From Drosophila persimilis (Eukaryota; Arthropoda; Insecta; Diptera; Drosophilidae), in the NCBI RefSeq assembly GCF_003286085.1, contig NW_020825332.1, positions 124,001 through 188,000 of the forward strand: 64,000 bases of DNA, given 5' to 3'. A program made the position numbers and the translations under genes. This document shows positions 13,106-25,300 of the stretch, piece after piece. Each line of letters begins with the position of its first letter. Positions within the stretch are counted from its first letter, which is position 1. The notes beneath the pieces are model-generated. The model made no database searches. It was not told where the DNA came from and saw only the letters and a list, made by a program, of their open reading frames with translations.

Positions 13106-13869
13106 CACTACTGGGCAAGATAATAAGTACACGCTTATGAGCTTTTTTCACGTCCATACTACTTTTCTAATAAAAATAATTCAAAAATCAAATTTTAGTT
13201 TACTAACCTAAAATAGACTTTACAAATATTTATCATAAGCATTTTTCATTTCAAATATATATTTTATGATCGTTCAAACCTTAAAAACATAAACAAGGGC
13301 TGGCCAAATTAATAAGTACAGCAATTCTACAAAGCCAAAAACTAAAAGCGTGCAACAATTTTTTCACTTTTTTCTTTTAATCTATAATCTTTTACTAGTA
13401 TCCTATATAGCCACACTTATTTTGGATGACTTCTTGGCATACCAGCAATAAGTTTGCGGCGAGTCTCCACTGGAATCTCATACCAAGTTTTATGCACAAA
13501 TTCTCTATAATTCTGTTTCTTTTCGAAAAGTATTTTTACCTATTCGACGTTTCATGTCAACCCAAAGGTTTTCAAATGGGTTTAAGTCAGGAGACTGACT
13601 TAGCCAAGCCATAACGTTTACATTTTTTCCCGTAAACCAAGCCTTGACCAGCTGTGAGGTGTGCTTTGGGTCATTTTCTCAAGAGCATGTTTTGCTCAGC
13701 ATAAGGTTGCATAAAGAATGTTCCCCACTTTAATTTTTGATTTAAATATTTGGCAAGACTGTAACCTTTCTAAATAGAAACAATTGGCATCCATACGTTT
13801 ACAAAAATTCGAGCTATTCCATAACAAACTAGCACGACACCGATGTACTTATTTTTTTGGCCCGTAGTG
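13106..13869 (-). mobile_element. Internally deleted Tc1-type transposon remnant
   Basis: Terminal inverted repeats begin CACTACTGGGC...AATAAGTACA on the left and, read from the right end, CACTACGGGCC...AATAAGTACA. Each end is flanked by TA (13104-13105 and 13870-13871), the target duplication of Tc1/mariner elements. On the minus strand between about 13700 and 13420 the decayed transposase still reads DPKHTSQLVKAWFTGKNV, then SQSPDLNPFENLWVDMK, the typical Tc1 catalytic region with the D and the D/E-spaced ENLW block. Frameshifts and the short length (about 0.76 kb against about 1.6 kb for autonomous elements) mean it is dead. A second inner copy of the end motif (GGCCAAATTAATAAGTACAG near 13302) suggests an IR/DR-type end structure. 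Confidence 0.85.
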
Positions 13870-14209
13870 TATGTATGTATGTACGAGGCGGAAAGGGAAG
13901 GCTGTCGCCCTGACCAGAAGCCCTGGTCACAGGGCTGATATGCAAAATACAATTAAAAACATTGCCATAGTAAGTCCCAGCTTCGACGCGTTTGCACACG
14001 TTGCACTTTTATTGGCCCATAGAAAAGCAAGCGCTTTCATTTACCCACCAACTTCAATTTGATATGTTCAGAAGCAAAACACTCTATCCCTGGATACGAA
14101 GTAATTTGAAAGCGGCAAAGAACCTTCATATCGTAAGGGAAACACACAAAATTATAATTTGTAAATAACGCTGAAGTCTTTATACCTTTTACAACATGCT
14201 GCATCGTGG

Positions 14210-15745
14210 TTAAATTGTTAAAGCTTCATATAGATAAGACCAGAAAAGAGAACCTTAACCATGCTAGAGATCTAATCAATAAGTTTAAGTAGTTAACCGA
14301 CACCAAAGTACAACAAAAAGTACCTAAAACGGTTGCGTCTTTTCGAGTGAAAATGATCACAATCAACATCGGTCCAAAGAAGTATAACATGGCTGACCAG
14401 TCTTGAGCTACATGAGGTACAAAACACTGTGAATCATCTGAACCCCAGACCAATAGCGAACCCACTCTTTATCCAACAGTTGTAGAAGCCAACACCAGGC
14501 ATCCAGGGCTCATTCTCAGGAATATCCTCCACAAGGTGATCCACCATATAAATGACGGCAGTGAGGACGGATGCCATTCCCCAGGCATAGACGTTGTACA
14601 TAAGGAACACGTACTTCGGCCGGTACCGACTCACGGGGCTCACACTACATCTGAACGTGGAATGAAGATTCCAGCTGAAGACACTCAGCCACAGGAAATT
14701 GGCCATCACGAAATTTTCGTTGCACTGTCGTATGTTCGAAGGAAAGATCCATTCTAAGGAAAACCACTCGCATTAGGCTTTGCGGGAAACGGGGTACGGG
14801 GGGTTGCGTGGTCCAAACCTAAAAGACTATGTACTGATCCTACTCCTCTTGATCGTTGAGCGGGTACATATCATTGCAGGGGATCGGCAGATCGCTCTGA
14901 ATGATGAACTCCTCCTGGAAGTGTCGTCTTGCCACCGTGCCATCGTCCAGGGTTACGTTCAAGTAGGGGTTCAGTTGGGTCAGATCCACCTCGATGCTGC
15001 CACTGCACTGCCCATTGGCCATTAACTGAGAGTGGTGGCAGCAGAGCCGGAAGCTCGGCCGGAATGACCACACCCTGGTAGAGATACGAACCATTGACCA
15101 GCCGCTGGCTCCCCGTCACGTTCATCGTGTCGAAGTAGTCACAGTATAGAATGGTCTCGTTCTCTGTAGCATTCTTCTCTAGAGAATCTGCGAGTGCAAA
15201 AAGAAAAGAGAAGATGTAGAGAATAATATACATATGTTTGTACATAATGCATGTAAAACAGCCAGAAAGATACCTCAAATATTTGGTACACACAGGATGG
15301 TATCTCTTGTTTTGCTACAATATTTGCTGGGTTTTATTTTTCGATCATCTTTGCTCACTTTGCATTCGGGATCGACTCGGATCAATACGAAATCTTACTT
15401 GCTGCAGAGCTATCAGTATTTTGTGCAGTCCAGGAGATGCGTCTATTCGCTTGTTCGATGAACTCCAGACGAGTACAGCGAAGTGTTATAAGTAAAGTGG
15501 ATGGATAAATGGATAAATGTGGATAAAATAATCCTTTTTTATACCCGATATTAAAAATGAGTGTGTGGTTTGTGGTGAACGTGGATGTGGATGCATTGTT
15601 TTCATGCTCTTTTAACGAATTTATCCCATGTGAAGCATTATCCATACATCGTGAATCATAGTTAAAACAGGGCTATCGGGGCATCCAGCCTTCGTCTGTT
15701 GTTGCTGTTTCTATATATGTACATATAAAATAATTAATATTATAG
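14210..15745 (-). pseudogene. Decayed direct duplicate of the methuselah-like locus
   Basis: This is a same-orientation copy of 8984-11570, offset by about 5.2 kb at its left end. Sequence identity is high, but several blocks are gone. The last two exons and part of exon 5 are lost (9160-9628 missing at about 14350). Exons 2-3 with the first helix are lost (9996-10450 missing at about 14715). About 90 bp of the ectodomain is lost at about 15050. Most of the signal peptide is lost (about 11004-11040 missing at about 15168). The promoter has lost its initiator. What remains encodes ectodomain pieces ([22 protein letters not shown]) and one membrane block ([15 protein letters not shown]). It cannot make a seven-helix receptor. 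The copy also lacks the odorant receptor gene. Confidence 0.9.
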
Positions 15746-15829
15746 CGAATTAATATTATCCGCTGAAATTTCAACGTAAATATACATATGTATATATGTA
15801 TGTACATACATGCATGCACCGATAACAAA

Positions 15830-16290
15830 CGAGGGGGAACGTGGTGAGTTGCTGCAGCGACCGCAACTCTACATTTATACCCGATACATAGTCAATATGG
15901 TTCCCCTCCGACAGAGGGCTCACATAATGCAGAGGCAAAAAATGAGTAAGCGACGTGGCCACGCCAAGTATGATCCGATCTGATTCAGATATGGTTTTCT
16001 TGTCTCTTGTCTCTTGTCTATTGTGGATGCCACAAAGAGGAAGAGGACGTGGCAAAATTTTGAAAAAGAGCTTGGTTCACTTCTGTGAGTGATATCACTC
16101 GAGTCTGGATACAAAATTTCGTTGCTCTGGCTCTTATAGTCTCTGAGAACTAGGCGTCAAACAAGACGGACGAACGGACAAACAGAACTGGCTCAATCGA
16201 CTGGGCTATTGAAGATGATCAAGAATAAATATACTTTATGGGCTCCGAAACTCTTCCTTCTGGGTGTTACACAAATACATTTTATGCTCA
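15830..16290. repeat. Dispersed noncoding repeat (family member with copy at 33240-33740)
   Basis: Shared ordered words with the 33.3-33.7 kb copy include GCGACCGCAACTCTA/GGCCGCGACTCTA, ACCCGATAC, ATGATCCGAT, GATATCAC..GAGTCTGG.TACAA, TCTTA.AGTCTCTGA, ATCGACT.GGCT and TATACTTTATGGG/TATCCTTTATAGGG. A few of these words recur near 12496. The copies are degenerate and noncoding. Such words are common in fly genomes; I suspect a nonautonomous transposon (possibly a Helitron-type DINE-1 relative), but the family name is not proven from this window. Confidence 0.6.
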
Positions 16291-16300
16291 GATCTAATAT

Positions 16301-16482
16301 AACCCTTTACTCATATAAATGGTTTATATTACATTTGTTCACTTACGTTTTTTACTTTTTACATTTACTTATAATTTGTGTTTTTATTTTAAAATTCTTT
16401 ATATTATTTAAATTGAAAGATAATTTAATGTTTGTAGAAAGCTCACTGCAGCCGACGCGACTATAGGGCGTTGAACCAATCT
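16301..16482 (+). repeat. Dispersed repeat, copy 2 (matches 12556-12862)
   Basis: This repeats the ordered words of copy 1, from CCTTTACTCATATAAATGG to ATAGGGCGTTGAACCAATCT, without the inserted bases seen there. It directly abuts the 15830-16290 repeat, so the two may be parts of one composite element that also left fragments near 12.5 kb. Confidence 0.6.
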
Positions 16483-16536
16483 TTAATTCAAGTATATGTA
16501 GCTCGTATGCTGTATGCTCGTGCGATGCGGGGAAAA

Positions 16537-16825
16537 GGTTTTTTTTTAAATAAAACTTTTCCACTCCAAATATATTCTTATCAATATATTCCTTGTTGTC
16601 GGTGGCCATGGTACAATGATCGTACCAGCCAGGAAATTGAGGAGCTCCAAGCGCATCCCGTTGCCCTTACCAGTGGGACCGCGGATTTATCGATAAAATA
16701 TACCGTCCGACCCTCAGAAATATACCGCCTCATTTTCAAAATATACCGTAAATATACCGTCGGCTCATTTTGGACCCCCAAAAATACCTAAAAGTATCAA
16801 AAATACCGTAAACGGTAACCCTTGC
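16537..16825 (-). pseudogene. Promoter-like module followed by a truncated start of a gene
   Basis: Read on the minus strand, 16825-16683 holds GGTATATTTACGGTATATTT, further GGTATATTT words, TATCGATA (16695-16688) and a degenerate GGTCCCACTGG. These are housekeeping core-promoter elements of flies (Ohler motif 6, DRE, motif 1). About 70 bp downstream an ATG (16609) opens MATDNKEYIDKNIFGVEKFY before the frame runs into low-complexity sequence. It looks like the promoter and first codons of a housekeeping gene copied here and broken. The gene is not recognised. Confidence 0.35.
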
Positions 16826-17145
16826 CCTTGAACAAAAATTAAAAATTTAATGCTTTCTTAATCAACAAATACCTTAACGCGTAATAAATATCGATAGAAT
16901 TGATGTATGGACAGAGAACTTTAACCCATTGTCGACTAGTACGTATGTAAATACACACGAATATTAAGAAAAAATTGAATTTGTGCGCAGTGCAGGTGAA
17001 AGATATCGTGGAAATCTTGTTTGTAGGGGAAGAGGAAGGGTGAACCTACTAGGAGAACAAAATAATTGTTTTAAACGGCTTAACTCAAGTTGATAACATG
17101 TTTGAATAGAGGGTTGTTTAGTGGGTTAACTTCGTTTTTATCATT

Positions 17146-17233
17146 GGTATATTTACGGTATATATTGAAAATGAAAAGGTATATTTCTGAGGGTCAGACG
17201 GCATATTTTATTAATAAATCGGCAGTCACACTG
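17146..17233 (+). promoter_or_regulatory. Promoter-like module (motif 6 / motif 1)
   Basis: On the plus strand GGTATATTTACGGTATAT, GGTATATTT and GGGTCAGACGGCATATTTTA are followed by AGTCACACTG at 17224-17233. This is the same order as in the copies at 16683-16825, 35912-36096, 54061-54120 and 54706-54799. The DRE core has decayed to TTAATAAA. No gene start is evident immediately downstream; Ptpmeg is the next plus-strand gene, 5 kb away. It is either a true distal promoter or a dispersed repeat copy. Confidence 0.35.
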
Positions 17234-17239
17234 ATTAAC

Positions 17240-20200
17240 CTAGTTGAGTTCGTTTCGGTTTGGTTTTCGTTTTTTGTCCGTTTTGAACCAAAAAAAAAAA
17301 GTAATTAAACAAATGCAATAATATTTTTTATTTGTGATTAGAAACAGTGTATTTTTGTTTGTTGTTTTTTTTTTATTACATGTTCACGCCGCTGGTGTGT
17401 ATGTATGAGAGTGCGTTGGTGTTCTGTGTTGTGACCCTCGTCCCTTTCGCTGGTCGGTTTTGTGTAAAACATTTAACATTTTGTTTAAAAAAAAGGGAAA
17501 TAATCACATGTAGATGCATGTTCTTGCATGCATCTGTTCATGGGTATAAATATATTCTTGTTGGTGAGAATTCAAGTGCAGCATAAACGCAGACACGAGA
17601 CCCAGAACGATGAGGAGTTTTAGAGAGTGGGGGGTTTAAAAGTAAGAGACATCTTGTTGTTGTTTCTGCTTGTGTTGCTGGCTTATCTTTCGCCGCAGGC
17701 GGCTGCAGCAGGCAGCAGCATGTCTCTGCCCTTGTCTCCCCTTTCTGATAATTATTATTATAATTCCCTCTTCCTTTTGCACTCGCAAACGCATGCACAC
17801 ACACACTGTTGCAGGTCCCGCATATGCCGCCTACTCAGCGCAGCATCTTCCTGATTTGTGTGAGGGAGCAAGACAGAACGCAGAGTACATTAAAAGGCAG
17901 GTAAGGTAGTCCTAGGGAGCGTGGCTTCCGGCAAAGCAACCTATTGTAGTTGCGCGACAGAAAAGATGACTAATTACTATGCTACCCGGAGAAGTACCTT
18001 ACCGGCCTTACCTTCTCTTGAATCTACATCCCACCAACACACGCATGGAGAAGAGCCTCAGCATAAGCAACAGAACGCAGTGCAATGAGGGAAGCGGCAA
18101 AAGGCCGCTGATCCGAGTGAGATGCCATGTGATGTGATGTGATGGTTCTCCCCCTTTCTTGTGTTCTGTCTTGTGCAATTAATCATTTATTGTGTGTTTA
18201 CACATTCTTCAATTAGTGGCAGCCTCTAAGCCGCTCCCCTTCTGTAAGCCCCCCTTCTTTCTCTCGCTCTCTCTCTCACTAAGCACAACCGAAAGAGGAA
18301 AAGTAAAAGGAGTGCGAAGAATTAGAATAGCGTAAAGAGGTAGAAAGAGCGCAATCAGCTGCGAGCATGCACTGAGAGAAACTACTATGTATGGTATGAT
18401 TGAAAGTGGAGGGAGGAGGCAATCAGCACAGAGAAATTAGTGTGAATTCTAGGTAAAAAGTGATTACGTTTATGTAAAATACGAGCTATCGTGTATACGA
18501 GTGTAAGTGTCGCCCGGGGCTGGGTCTGCGTCCGGATCCGTGCCTGTGCCTGGGACTACGAACGGGGGGCTGTGTGTGTGTGTGTTGCATGTGAAATATG
18601 AACACGAAAATAGCATAAGAAGAATGTTGAATGTTGAACAAACACACACGGGGTGTGCGCTGCGCACTTTCGATGGCAGCGACGGCCGGGGGCAGAAGCA
18701 ATAAAAATTAAAAGGCAAACAACGATAAGCGGCCCCTCGGACTAAGCCCGTGGCCCCACACCCTTTTTTGCCTTCCATCCTAATATACGATGTGCACACA
18801 TGGCAACCCTGACGCATAGCAGTACAAGAAAAACCAAACAAATGCATATATAGACGATAATTAATGCCGTTCCAATGTAATTGATGCGTCCCTGGCACGA
18901 GAGAAAATCAATCGAAAGAGCCCGTAATCCCCCTTTAGCTATCTATTCGCCGGCAGGGGCCAGAAGACCTAATGAAATTGTTCAATTTTAAAAGTAATTT
19001 CAGGGTTGTGCCACTACGCCACTGCTCCACTCCATTTCCCCATTTCCTCCTTCCCTCCGTCTCTCCTGGACCTCAGGACCACCTGGTCTGGAAGGGAATT
19101 CAATTTTGCTCTAATTTGACTTTGATGGGGGCTGCCGTTGCCAGGACAGGCCAGCGCTGAAAGCTTCTCCCTCCCCCCCTTCGAATAGACGGAAGATTGT
19201 AATTGAAATTGAGTGACATCTGCTGGTTGTCCTCCGGTACCCTTGGTGGGGGACACTCCCTCCTCCGCTTCTATGTTGCTTGCGGCTATCTTGCGGCTTT
19301 GCCGCGTCTCATATTTCGTTTCCTTAGAAGTTCAACGGCAGTCTGCGGTTTCCATTACCTCACCATCGATGAGGATGGGGATGGGGATGGGGATGGGCTT
19401 TGTGCCCATTGCCCTTGTCAACCAGCGAGATGAGTGTTGTTGTGCTTCGGGAGGGGATTGAGTAACCACGAGAGATAAGCCCTCAAAGGCGAAGCTTCAA
19501 TCTCAAGTACTGCTGGAAAAGTGGTGGCTTGGCTAGATCTCGACTGGTTTGACCCGCGAGAGCTTTCCGTTGCGGCGGACAAAGAAAGAGAGAAGCGGAA
19601 GCTGCCCTCAATGAGAGCAGAATCAATGAATCCCAGTGCGGCAGAGTGACAGAGACAGACAGAAAGCAAGAGGAAGAGCAAGCGAAAGCAACATAAAACA
19701 CACACATGCCCACACTCGCAAACAAAAGCCCTCGTACGTGTGCAAATATTTGCATGAATGATAATTTGAAGCCGAAAGTCGGTCAACGAACCGAAAGAGT
19801 CTTCCCCCACCACCCCCCTCCTCGTCGAAACAATGCATCCATAATCCCCCTGCCGCCAGAGCTCCCCTCTCTAGGTGTTGTCCATTTCGATTTCAGTTTC
19901 ATAATGAAACCAAAAACGTAACTGAGAAGCGAGTGCTAGGTGGACGGACGGACTGACTGACTAACTGACAGTTCCCCTCCTCCCCCAATCGGACAGACAA
20001 CCTGCACTGGCCATAAATAGAGGCTACAGTCCGACCACAATGGTTGATCGCGACGGCCTGGTCTGGTCTGGTGTGGCCCGGCCTGGCCTGGCCTGGTCCG
20101 GCCTATGGCTTCCGCACAAATATGGCACACAGCACCCACCGTTTGGCGGCAGTTGTTGTACGAATTCGAATACGAGTACAAGGTACGTTCCCGCGGGTCT

Positions 20201-21964
20201 GTCTGCCTGCTTGCCCCGTGTGGCTCACGTCTCCCGTCTCCCGTGGGCGTCACAGAATGACGCAACCTTTCATTTGTTTATTATAATAATAATCATATTT
20301 GTTGTACTTTTGCCAACCTGTTGACAGCCAAAAGAACTTATATTATATTATCGACCCCTGGGTGCTTCTATACCCCATTGCCCCCCCATTCGATGCCCTC
20401 TTCTCCGTAATGGAATGGTGATTATGTGTGCAGCGTGTGATGCCTTATGTGTGCCTTAAAAAATTTGCATGGCGGCATGTTTGCCCTAATGATTGCTACT
20501 GATAATGTGTCGGGGATCGGAGATAATGGCTCCAAATGGGCGAAAGAATGAGATAGAGATAAAGAAAGCCGCCTTGTGCTAGGATTTTAAGCCACATTTA
20601 TTTATTGCCCATTTGTGATTCAGTTGTGGTTCAGTGCTTTGTGCCACGATATAAATTATACCCATGTCAATGATAAAGCCCACACTTTTCGACTGGTTCT
20701 AGTTCTAGGTTGTAGTTCTGCCTCTGCGTTTGCCCCTCATTCCCCCATCAGAATACCATATCCACGCCATCTAGTATTGACTCGAAAACAGCCCCGGAAG
20801 CAGTGTGTTTTTATAGAACAGACTACAAAAATATCGTATCTATTGATGGGAGGAATCCATCACGTCAAGACATTTCTTAGTTCTTGAGAACAAAGGATCG
20901 CAAATGTACAGTGAAGACTCTCTACTGAGCGGACACTTGTATGTATTCCCATATATTTAGAACGATTCGTAATTTGGCGGAGGGGCAAGAGAGGGAGGCT
21001 TACTGCTGTCCCGTCCGTCCTATCCCTCCGTTCGATCCCTGGACAGAGACCTAGAGAACTGACTCAAGGGAACGCTCGGCAGTTAACCACTTGGCGATAA
21101 TTACCAGGCAACAACACCATAGAGAAGGCTATAAGGTGGAGAAGGGGGAACAAAGCTCTGTTTCCGATTTCTTTTTCCGTCATTTATCATTCGCGTCGGA
21201 GTACCCGCCCCAGAGAGAAGCACAACAAAAGCAGCAGCAGCAGCACCAGCAGCGTGCATTTAACCCAGTTAACAGAAAATACACAACAGAACCGAACCGA
21301 AGAGAACAGAAGAAGGTTAAAAGGTAAAAAGACGAAGACGAAGACAAACATAGCTACAATTCCATTGCTATATTCTACTATGGTAGACAGTATATTCGTA
21401 TCTGTGGGTATTTTTGTAGCATTTAAGCCAATTACATGGTACATCAATCATTTGCAAAGACGGATTTTCAGCCAGAGTGTTTCTCTGTCCAGCCAGCAAT
21501 GAATGTACCCCCCTCCACCCCATGTATCTGTATCTATGTACGGAGCTATGTTAGTTGTGTGTTGCGGTGCCTTATCTACGCGTTTGACAACAGTTATTCT
21601 TGGCCTGCTTACGACCCTCGAGTAAAAGCTGGAAGTGGAAAGGCACTCATAGGAAACGGTTGGTGGCAGGGAAGCGGACTGGCTGTTCTTCAAGAAACAA
21701 TGAAGAATTAGTCACCCGTGCACTTGTCGCAAGTGTAAAGTGTCGTCTGTTCTACGTGGAAGTATGCCAGAGAGTGAGAGAGAGAACGAGAAAGAGAGAG
21801 AGAGGGAGAGGGAGAGCAGCGAAGATGGAGCTCTGGTTGGGGGCTTTGATTGTTGGTGACAGTAAAACAAACAAACAAAAGTATAGAGAAACGGAAGCAA
21901 CTCGACAACTGTATGCCTTCATCAACTAAATTTCCTTCTCTTTTGTATCTCCCTGTCTTTGCAG
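17240..21964. other. Noncoding region, probable upstream/5' leader DNA of Ptpmeg
   Basis: No conserved coding frame is seen. The stretch contains simple repeats: GGATGG near 19370-19395, GGCCTGGCCTGGCC near 20080, AG-rich GAGA-type runs near 21775-21815 and CAAACAAA runs near 22090. A good acceptor, TCTTTGCAG, at 21956-21964 starts a likely 5' untranslated exon that runs into the Ptpmeg start, so part of this DNA is probably intronic. Confidence 0.5.
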
Positions 21965-22295
21965 AACACACGAACAACACCAACAACACCAGCAACAACC
22001 ATCCAACAGTCAATCAGAGATCCATCCAAAAATAGAGCAGCAGGAAAAGGGAGGAGAGGAGAAGAGAGGAGCTTACTAAAAACAAACAAGCAAACAAACA
22101 AACAAACAGAAACATTCTTGCCAATTTATCGAATAAACAAGAAGCCGAGCCAGGAGAGGAACCCCAACAACAGCCACTGCCATAAGGATTCTCTCCCCTT
22201 CAATCAAAGCGCCATCCAAGCATTAGAAAAGAGACGTCAGTGATTCAGCAACCGGCAATCGGCGTAAACTAGCAACCTAAACCCCGGAGGACAGC

Positions 22296-22319
22296 ATGGA
22301 CGTGGTCGGACATGTTTGA
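22296..22319 (+). promoter_or_regulatory. Short upstream ORF overlapping the Ptpmeg start
   Basis: An ATG at 22296 in a fair context opens a seven-codon frame (MDVVGHV, stop 22317-22319) that overlaps the Ptpmeg ATG (22312) out of frame. A ribosome using it would terminate eight bases past the main start, so it may damp Ptpmeg translation. Confidence 0.5.
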
Positions 22320-25300
22320 GCGCTTCCGTTTGAGCAATTTGAGCAGGAACTTTCGTCTACGCGGAGGCAGCAGCGAACTGGCGCGCGACAAGAAGAACCA
22401 ACAGCAACGGCAGCAATGCGTCACAGTCCTGTTCCTAGATGACATCACGCACACCTTTCGGCTCGAGGTGAGGCCATGTTTCAGGCGGCTCCAGGCCATC
22501 GCCATCGCCACCCCCATCCCCATCCCCATCCCCACCCACTATTCAGGGGATTCATTCGCTATGCGCATAATTATTAGCAAACACAAAGAAAGTTTTCTGT
22601 AATCATCATTCATTGGTTATTCATTTTTGTCGGTTTCATTTTTGGCATCTGCACTTGAGACGAGACTCACTTTCATTGTGTGGCAAGCACCTCACATCTC
22701 CATCTCCATCCCCGAGATCTTTCATTCCCCATGCGCCATCTCCCCTCAGATATAGACACGCACTTGTCCGCATCGTTTTCGCATCTCCATTCCGAGGTTT
22801 TCGTTTTCTCTTTCTCCAGTTGATGGTCTTTGGCGGCTAAAGACGCAAAATGAAGCCCCAAATGAAATCTGTCTATCAAATTGCAGCTAAATTCCAGTCA
22901 TTTAATCACTGTAATTGTCTCTGAAAGACAATTAAAGTGGCTTCCACTTCCAGAGAAACCCATGCCACACTCTACTGTACACTTTCTTCCTTTTTAGAAA
23001 CGTGCGAAAGGCTCTGAACTATTGGATCAGGTCTTTCAATATCTCGAGTTATCCGAAAGGGACTACTTTGGTCTATTATTTCCACAGAAGCCAGGGGATG
23101 TTGTGGTATGTATGAGACATGGAGTACACAGTACCCGTCTGTGTCTAAATATTCATTTAAATCTGAACTGTTCTTCACCTTGCAGAGATGGGTGGATGCC
23201 CAGAAGCAGTTCAAGAAACAATGCAGCAGCGTCTCGCTCGACAACGATGCCGTTCCATTATTAGAGTTTAGAGTTAAGGTAAGAGCCTGAGCCTGAGCCT
23301 GGGCCTCCTGATGATCCTGATGATCTCCAGAGTAGAGGTTACTACTATGCTATGCTACTCACTCCCTTTGCAGTTCTTTGTAAGCGATCCCAGCCGCTTG
23401 CAGGAGGAGTTCACACGCTACCAGTTCTATCTGCAGATCAAGCGAAACATTCTGCTGGGGAAGCTGCCATGCTCCAGCAACACCCAGTGCCTGCTTGCCA
23501 GCTACACGGTGCAGTGTGAGTGTGCCTGTGCCTGTGCCTTTACTCTATGCTCACTAAGATGTCCCCCATTCTGATCCTTCTTTTCCATTTCCATTTCCAT
23601 ATACATTTCTTTAGCGGAGCTGGGCGACTTCAATGCGGCAGAACATCAGGTGGGATACTTGAGTGGCCTTCAGCTGCTCTCGGAGCAGACACCAGAGGCA
23701 GAGCGGAAGGTGAGCGAGCTGCACAAGCTGCACCGGGGCCAGCTGCCAGCGGATGCCGAGTACAACTATCTGGAGCATGGCAAGCGGCTGGAGCTGTACG
23801 GGATTGATCTGCACAAGGCCACCGATTCGAGCGGCAAGGATCTGCAGCTGGGCGTGTCGGCTGTCGGGCTGCTGGTCTTCCAGCATGCGCTGCGGGTGAA
23901 CACCTTCTCGTGGAGCAAGATGGTGAAGGTGTCCTTCAAGCGCAAGGACTTCTTCATTCAGCTGCGTCGTGAGCCAAGCGAGAACTACGACACGCTGCTG
24001 GGCTTCGGCATGATCAGCCACAAGCACGCCAAGGCCTTGTGGAAGTCGTGCGTGGAGCATCACAGCTTCTTCCGGCTGAAGCGGCCGCACCGCCTCTCGC
24101 GCTTCCTCAACATCAGCCTCGGCAGCAAGTTCTACTACTCGGGCCGCACGGAGCTCCAGGCGGTGCAGGAGTCAAAGCAGCGCGGCCGCATACACAAGGT
24201 ATTTGTGCGGTCGCCCAGCAAAAGGCTGCTGGCCGGAGGAGGCGGCGGAGGGGCTGGTGCCACAAGCTCCTCGGGTGGCACCCCTCTCTTGCACAGCGGC
24301 GGCAGCGGTGGCTCCGAGAGCGCTGCCTCGCAGCACAATGGCAAACCGTCCGCATCCACCATTCTGACCATCACGAAGACGAGCCGTCCCCATGACAACA
24401 AGGTCACCTCCAAGGAGGCCGACTCCATGCCGCGCAAGGCTTGGGAGCAGCAGAGCGACGAATACGACATTCAGCTGTGAGTCCAGTGACCTTCGATCAC
24501 GCCTGCAGGTCGGATTCTAACTTGTATCTTTTGTCTCTGCAGCGATGTTGGATTCATTGAGCAGTGCAGCCGACGCTTCGAGTCGCCGTCACCCATGCCG
24601 CCCGCCTACAGCTCGGGCCAGCACAGTCCCCTGCTGCTGCCCACCACCATTGCGGATGCAGTGGGGAGCCAGCCCGACAGCGGCAGCGATCTGATAACGA
24701 TCCGCCTGCAGGCGGACGACCAGGGTCGCTACGGCTTCAATGTGAAGGGAGGCGTGGATCTCAGCCTGCCCGTGCAGGTGTCCAAGGTGGTGCCGCACAC
24801 GCCCGCGGATCGCTGCACGCCACGTGTCTGCGAGGGCGACGAGGTGCTCATGATCAACGGCCGCGATGTCCACGGACTGCGACACGAGCAGGTGGTGTCC
24901 ATGATCCGTGATTGCCGGCACCAGTCCAGCGGCGAGCTTTTGCTCACGGTGCGGCCCCAGCGCTCGGCTCCGCTGCTAATGGAGGAAGAGCCGCTGTACC
25001 AGTATGTGCCGGAGAGCGATGAGATCGGCTCGCACTCGAACCTGCTCGACGGCGACGCCCTGTTTACCCAGAGTCTGTTGCTGCTCAGCGATGGCCTGGC
25101 CTCTGGCGCCCTGCTCGCCCAGTACGAGGTGATGTACCGCAAGAATCCCGATCTGGCCATCACCGAAGCGCGCAAGGCGGCCAACGCGGCTAAGAATCGA
25201 TACCGAGACATATCGCCATGTAAGCAGGAGCCTCCTCCAATCCCTTGTAGACCCATTTCTAATTGAATCCCCCATTCCAGACGACTGTACGAGAGTGTCG

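Noticed and set aside
15234-15495. Open frames upstream of the dead methuselah-like copy
   Set aside because: They lie in duplicated 5' flank that is noncoding at the intact locus.
23611-24090. Long antisense frame over Ptpmeg
   Set aside because: It is opposite to GC-rich FERM-domain exons with strong codon bias; a shadow.
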